Source: Steromphala cineraria
Taxonomy: Eukaryota; Mollusca; Gastropoda; Trochida; Trochidae
DNA length: 64,000 nucleotides
Direction of reading: 5' to 3'
Assembly: GCA_916613615.1 (NCBI GenBank)
Contig: OU744726.1
Span: 22,261,515 to 22,325,514 of the forward strand
Within the stretch, counting starts at the first letter, position 1. Every line of letters starts with the position of its first letter. Shown piece by piece: positions 60,300 to 64,000 of the stretch. The notes beneath the pieces are model-generated. The model was not told where the DNA came from. It ran no database searches and saw nothing but the letters and a program-made list of their open reading frames with translations. A program made the translations under genes and the position numbers.

Positions 60300-63200
60300 T
60301 TTCGTTAACCATGGGCTTTTCTGAAAGTGTTTAAGGATGCCAAAACTATCTATTAACGTCCAAAGTCTGTGAATGTTTAAGCCCATCATGTGCACAAAAT
60401 TCAACTTTTATTGATTAACTGACTTTTACTGACTATCAGTAGTCTTTCTTACTTATTCTAAATTGCCAAGAGTTTATTTGAAGAACAGATATCTTATCAT
60501 GACATAAGACAATGAACCTTTCCATTCTGAATACTTAACATTAGAAATATTGTAAAAATCTACAGACTCTGTAAATGAGAGAAAATCATAATACTGCTTA
60601 ATGAAGATGTAACAAGTAAAACTGAAAAATCTATTGCTGTAAAATGTTGTGCAACCAACCAAAACACTTTCTAATGTTATTGTATTGCCTTAATCTAAAT
60701 GCCATAATTTGCATAAATTTTATTAATGACTTTGCATAAACATCCATTTTGTTTCCATTATGCATACTTTGATCAATTGCTTTGATGTCATGTGCTACTG
60801 CTACTGATTAAATAAACTGTTTTAAGAAAAATCATGATTTTTTTTTTATTATTCTTGAAAATAATGATTTTTATTGTATCTTTGGCTTCTTTTCATAATT
60901 TGGAATGTCTAAATAGGTTTTATGAAAATCCTTTGATAATAAATGTGCAGTGTAAATATAATTGAAGTTATGACACACAAAAATTGTATAACTGGGTATA
61001 ACATTGAGCAATGGCAAATTTCCGATTACATTGAGAGACAAATAATACCTTGAAACCGATGGTATATGCTGATGTTTTAGTAAAATCCTTGTAAATTAAA
61101 TGTTCAATGAAGTGTAAATTCAAATGAGGACATTAGATGTTATTCATGACATTTTTTGGAAGACATGTGCCAATAGATAATTTAGGTAATTGAGGTTATT
61201 TTGGTTCAGATGGAATGCATATCTGACACATTCAAATTAATTATGAATTTAGTCTTCTTTTGGTTTTATCAAAATTATTTGGGTAAATAATATTATGTGC
61301 AAAGCATTAGAAACAGTCTCATTTTTACACACATTAACAAATAACAATAGCTATTTCAAACATGAAAGTTTACACAAAGAATCATTATTAAAGAAAAAGA
61401 AAATATTCTAGGAATAAGAAGCATTTACAAAATTGTTTTGTCACTTTTCTGTATTCAAACTTTATTTATTCATCTTTTAAAAAAATTAATTAATGATTTT
61501 AATAAATGAAGAAAATATAAAAAAATCATTTCATTATTTCTTTATAATCACACATATATCAAACAAATAAGGACACTTTTACAGGAACGAGATATAAACA
61601 AAGTGACCAATAAATTTAGCATCACAATCTTATTACTGTTGGACAGTATCATTATCATAATATATTTTACGACATGTATCATGTCAATTTATTATACAGT
61701 ATATGTATATGCATTATGCAAATTTTTCATAAATGTGCAATAACACATTCATATCATATTAAAATAATTATCTTGATCCAAATATGAAAAATTAAAATAC
61801 ATAGAATAGAACCATATAAAATATGAAATGATATATTTTATGTTAATTTAAGTGATGTTACATAGAGATAGATTTTAAGAACACATTTTATGTTTTTAAC
61901 AGTTCTATCTCTTAAAAAGTTACTCAGAGTAAAAGTAGATCCGTCCAAAATCTGGTTACAAATTAAATGATGGATGCTAATTCATGTACAAAGTAAACCT
62001 CTTCGATAAAAAAAATATCTAACCTAAAAAATGATCTGTCCAAAACCTGGTTACAAATTAAACAATGGATTCTTATTATTGTAAAAAGTAAACCTCTTCA
62101 AATAAACAGAAGATTTAAGTTTTTTCAAATTGAGCCTTATGTATTATTTTAGTATTGTCTCATTTATCATTTCTCATGTTTAATACTCTAAAACCACTTT
62201 CCATGCTAAGAGTAAGAAAAACAGGTAAAACATCAACATTTATATTTGTAAGAAAATGGGCAAATTATGCAAGAAATGTCATGAAAAATGTTTCATAAAG
62301 GAAAAGAAATCCTGCTACATCAGCGTATATGTCTCTAGGTTATGCTCTAGCTTATCCCCTGATATCATTCAATCATATTCAGGAAAAGAAGGTAAACCAT
62401 TTCTCTGAAAATTCTAAAGATAATTCATATGAATAACTAAATTGATGATTTTGCAACATAATGACTTCTCTGAATTCACCATAACTAAATGGTAAATAAA
62501 CAAATCTTGAGATTTAATTTAGCATGAAGTCATTTTTGGAGAAGGATCAAAATTGTATAATTCTAACAATCTGATATAGCAAAAACACTAATTCTTACTT
62601 AGAAATGAAAAAGAGAAAATAAATCTACAAATTTTAAAGCACTCATAATGACAAATAAAATACAGCACAAGATACTATAATACATTATAATTTCAAACTT
62701 GTCATTCAAAATCGTTATCTTTTTGAAAGGGAATGTACATATATTATATCTACTATATACATATTTGTTGACTATTTACAAAGTGTAAGCCATACAATGT
62801 TAAGACTTAGACCACACACATAAATACAAAGATGGAATATATAACAAATTTTGAAAATATCAAATAATAAGTCAGCTTTGTAAGTATGTCAGCCAAGAAA
62901 ACAATGCATTATTATTTTAACAGCTGCCAATTTTTATCAAACTATTACTCATTAAATTTAATTGACAGAATTAAATAATGGTTAACTTCTAAAGCCAGCA
63001 AAAGCTTATATACATTTTACATTTAATACAGACCGTGATAACAATCAAATAAGATGGCATCGATATAATTTAATGTCAGTTCATTAACAAAAAGTAAAGA
63101 AATTTTTGTAATAAGTACTAATAACCATAATAACTGAATTTGTTACTTTGTGTACATCAACATTTATCTGATTACATGAAAAGATGAATTGATTTATTTC

Positions 63201-63600
63201 AAACAAACAAGCTGCCAATGTTTGTAATATTTGATTCATTTTCATGAATAAAGATATATATCATATCATATTGGACATCAAAATCATGTAAATCTTAATG
63301 TATCATCAAATGACAAGTTCATGATGGGACAATTCTATGCAAATGTAAATATTAAAAATTCTAGTCTAACAGTTATGGCAGATGTCGATTGTAAATCTTT
63401 GATTTTATTGAATTTGGTAAGAAATTTGACATCACTCATAGGCTCTTTATATATATATGAAGTTGACAGCAATGATCATATGTACTGAATAAAAAAAGTA
63501 AAGGACCACATGGGTATTGAATAATAATTGAATCTAAGACTTATACTTCTATGGACCATGCTAGGAACATCTAGAAACATTTGGAAGTTGGATATCAGAT
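60300..63600. other. very AT-rich gene-free stretch
   Basis: I find no open frame with protein-like composition. A diverged tandem duplication with a period of about 94 bp lies at 61934-62105 (TCCAAAATCTGGTTACAAAT and TCCAAAACCTGGTTACAAAT, each followed by AAAGTAAACCTCTTC). The stretch could be an intron or UTR of a gene outside the window, but nothing here shows this. Confidence 0.4.
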
Positions 63601-63611
63601 AACACTATGTA

Positions 63612-63850
63612 TGGATGACAACTTCTTTATCTGAGTTACTGACATTTCAACACAGTTATTGTCATGCCTGCTTGACAGCAGTGTCTTGAACAAACTGTAA
63701 ACTATCTTGCCAAAAGTGGTATTTTGAAGAAATGAAAAATGGATGCTAAAAAGTCACACCCCTGACTAATAATAACGGGCTAGCGCGCTAGTGTGTTGAC
63801 AGAAACTGTGTCACAACATTGATTACTCAAAATAAAGAAGTCATTATCCA
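63612..63850. mobile_element. inverted-repeat element related to the foldback at 53742
   Basis: It begins TGGATGACAACTTCTTTATC and ends ATAAAGAAGTCATTATCCAT. Inside are ACATTTCAACACAG and CTGTGTCACAAC. TGCCTGCTTGACA recalls the loop side of the element at 53742-53877. A CTAGCGCGCTAG palindrome lies within. Confidence 0.6.
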
Positions 63851-64000
63851 TAAAAATGTTCTTATCTTGCAAAGATCTCTGCAATATCTCATATTGAAAA
63901 TCTGGGCCTTTTACTTATTTTGTTGAGTACATATACTAAATAGGGTGCAAACGACAATAAGTGCAGTTAAAGCTCTGAATAATGAAAATATGGGTCTTTT

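Noticed and set aside
60023..60404. open frames with alternating Ser/Val/Arg/Leu near 60.2 kb
   Set aside because: They come from the GGAC microsatellite and the surrounding tandem units.

Overview
The window is animal nuclear DNA, most likely from a mollusc and probably a bivalve. The evidence is AT-rich DNA with split genes using GT-AG introns (and one GC-AG), several clades of decayed non-LTR retrotransposons, tRNA-derived SINEs, dense small inverted-repeat elements, and a GAGTGAGTGAGT-headed repeat of a kind I associate with molluscs. The species cannot be fixed from sequence alone. There are no rRNA genes, true tRNA genes, CRISPR arrays or bacterial operons.

Layout. (1) 1-15600: three tandem paralogues on the minus strand (3069-4109, 9214-10596, 14254-15600) encode an N-terminal B-box-type zinc finger and a C-terminal NHL/beta-propeller-like region, with no RING visible. 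Copies 2 and 3 carry a long acidic spacer built of 12-residue repeats that copy 1 lacks. A 3' fragment of a copy-1-like gene lies directly after copy 3. (2) 15709-18007: a 5'-truncated L1-like LINE with a perfect 17-bp target duplication sits just upstream of copy 3. (3) 18000-25700: no gene recognised; it holds foldback elements and a 584-bp tandem duplication. (4) 25708-34901, minus: a multi-exon gene whose splice phases chain across ten exons, encoding a lysine/glutamate-rich helical protein resembling an F-BAR domain, with an acidic linker and an unrecognised C-terminal part. Its introns hold a LINE, SINEs and an inverted-repeat element. (5) 36641-36797: a decayed genomic duplicate of one exon of that gene. 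(6) 37712-46680, minus: a ten-exon amidase-signature hydrolase with all three catalytic positions intact, missing only a short 5' exon. (7) 46700-64000: no gene recognised; repeats, foldbacks and very AT-rich DNA.

The three confidently coding loci do not form an obvious pathway. The most unusual features are the 12-residue repeat spacer and patchy homogenisation in the B-box/propeller cluster, three mobile elements sharing one architecture (short terminal inverted repeats, 145-160 bp tandem units, GGAC tract), a Mutator-type MITE family with 9-bp target duplications, and a pentanucleotide array starting about eight bases inside an amidase intron. Splice sites were assigned by eye from GT/AG consensus, reading frame and phase agreement.
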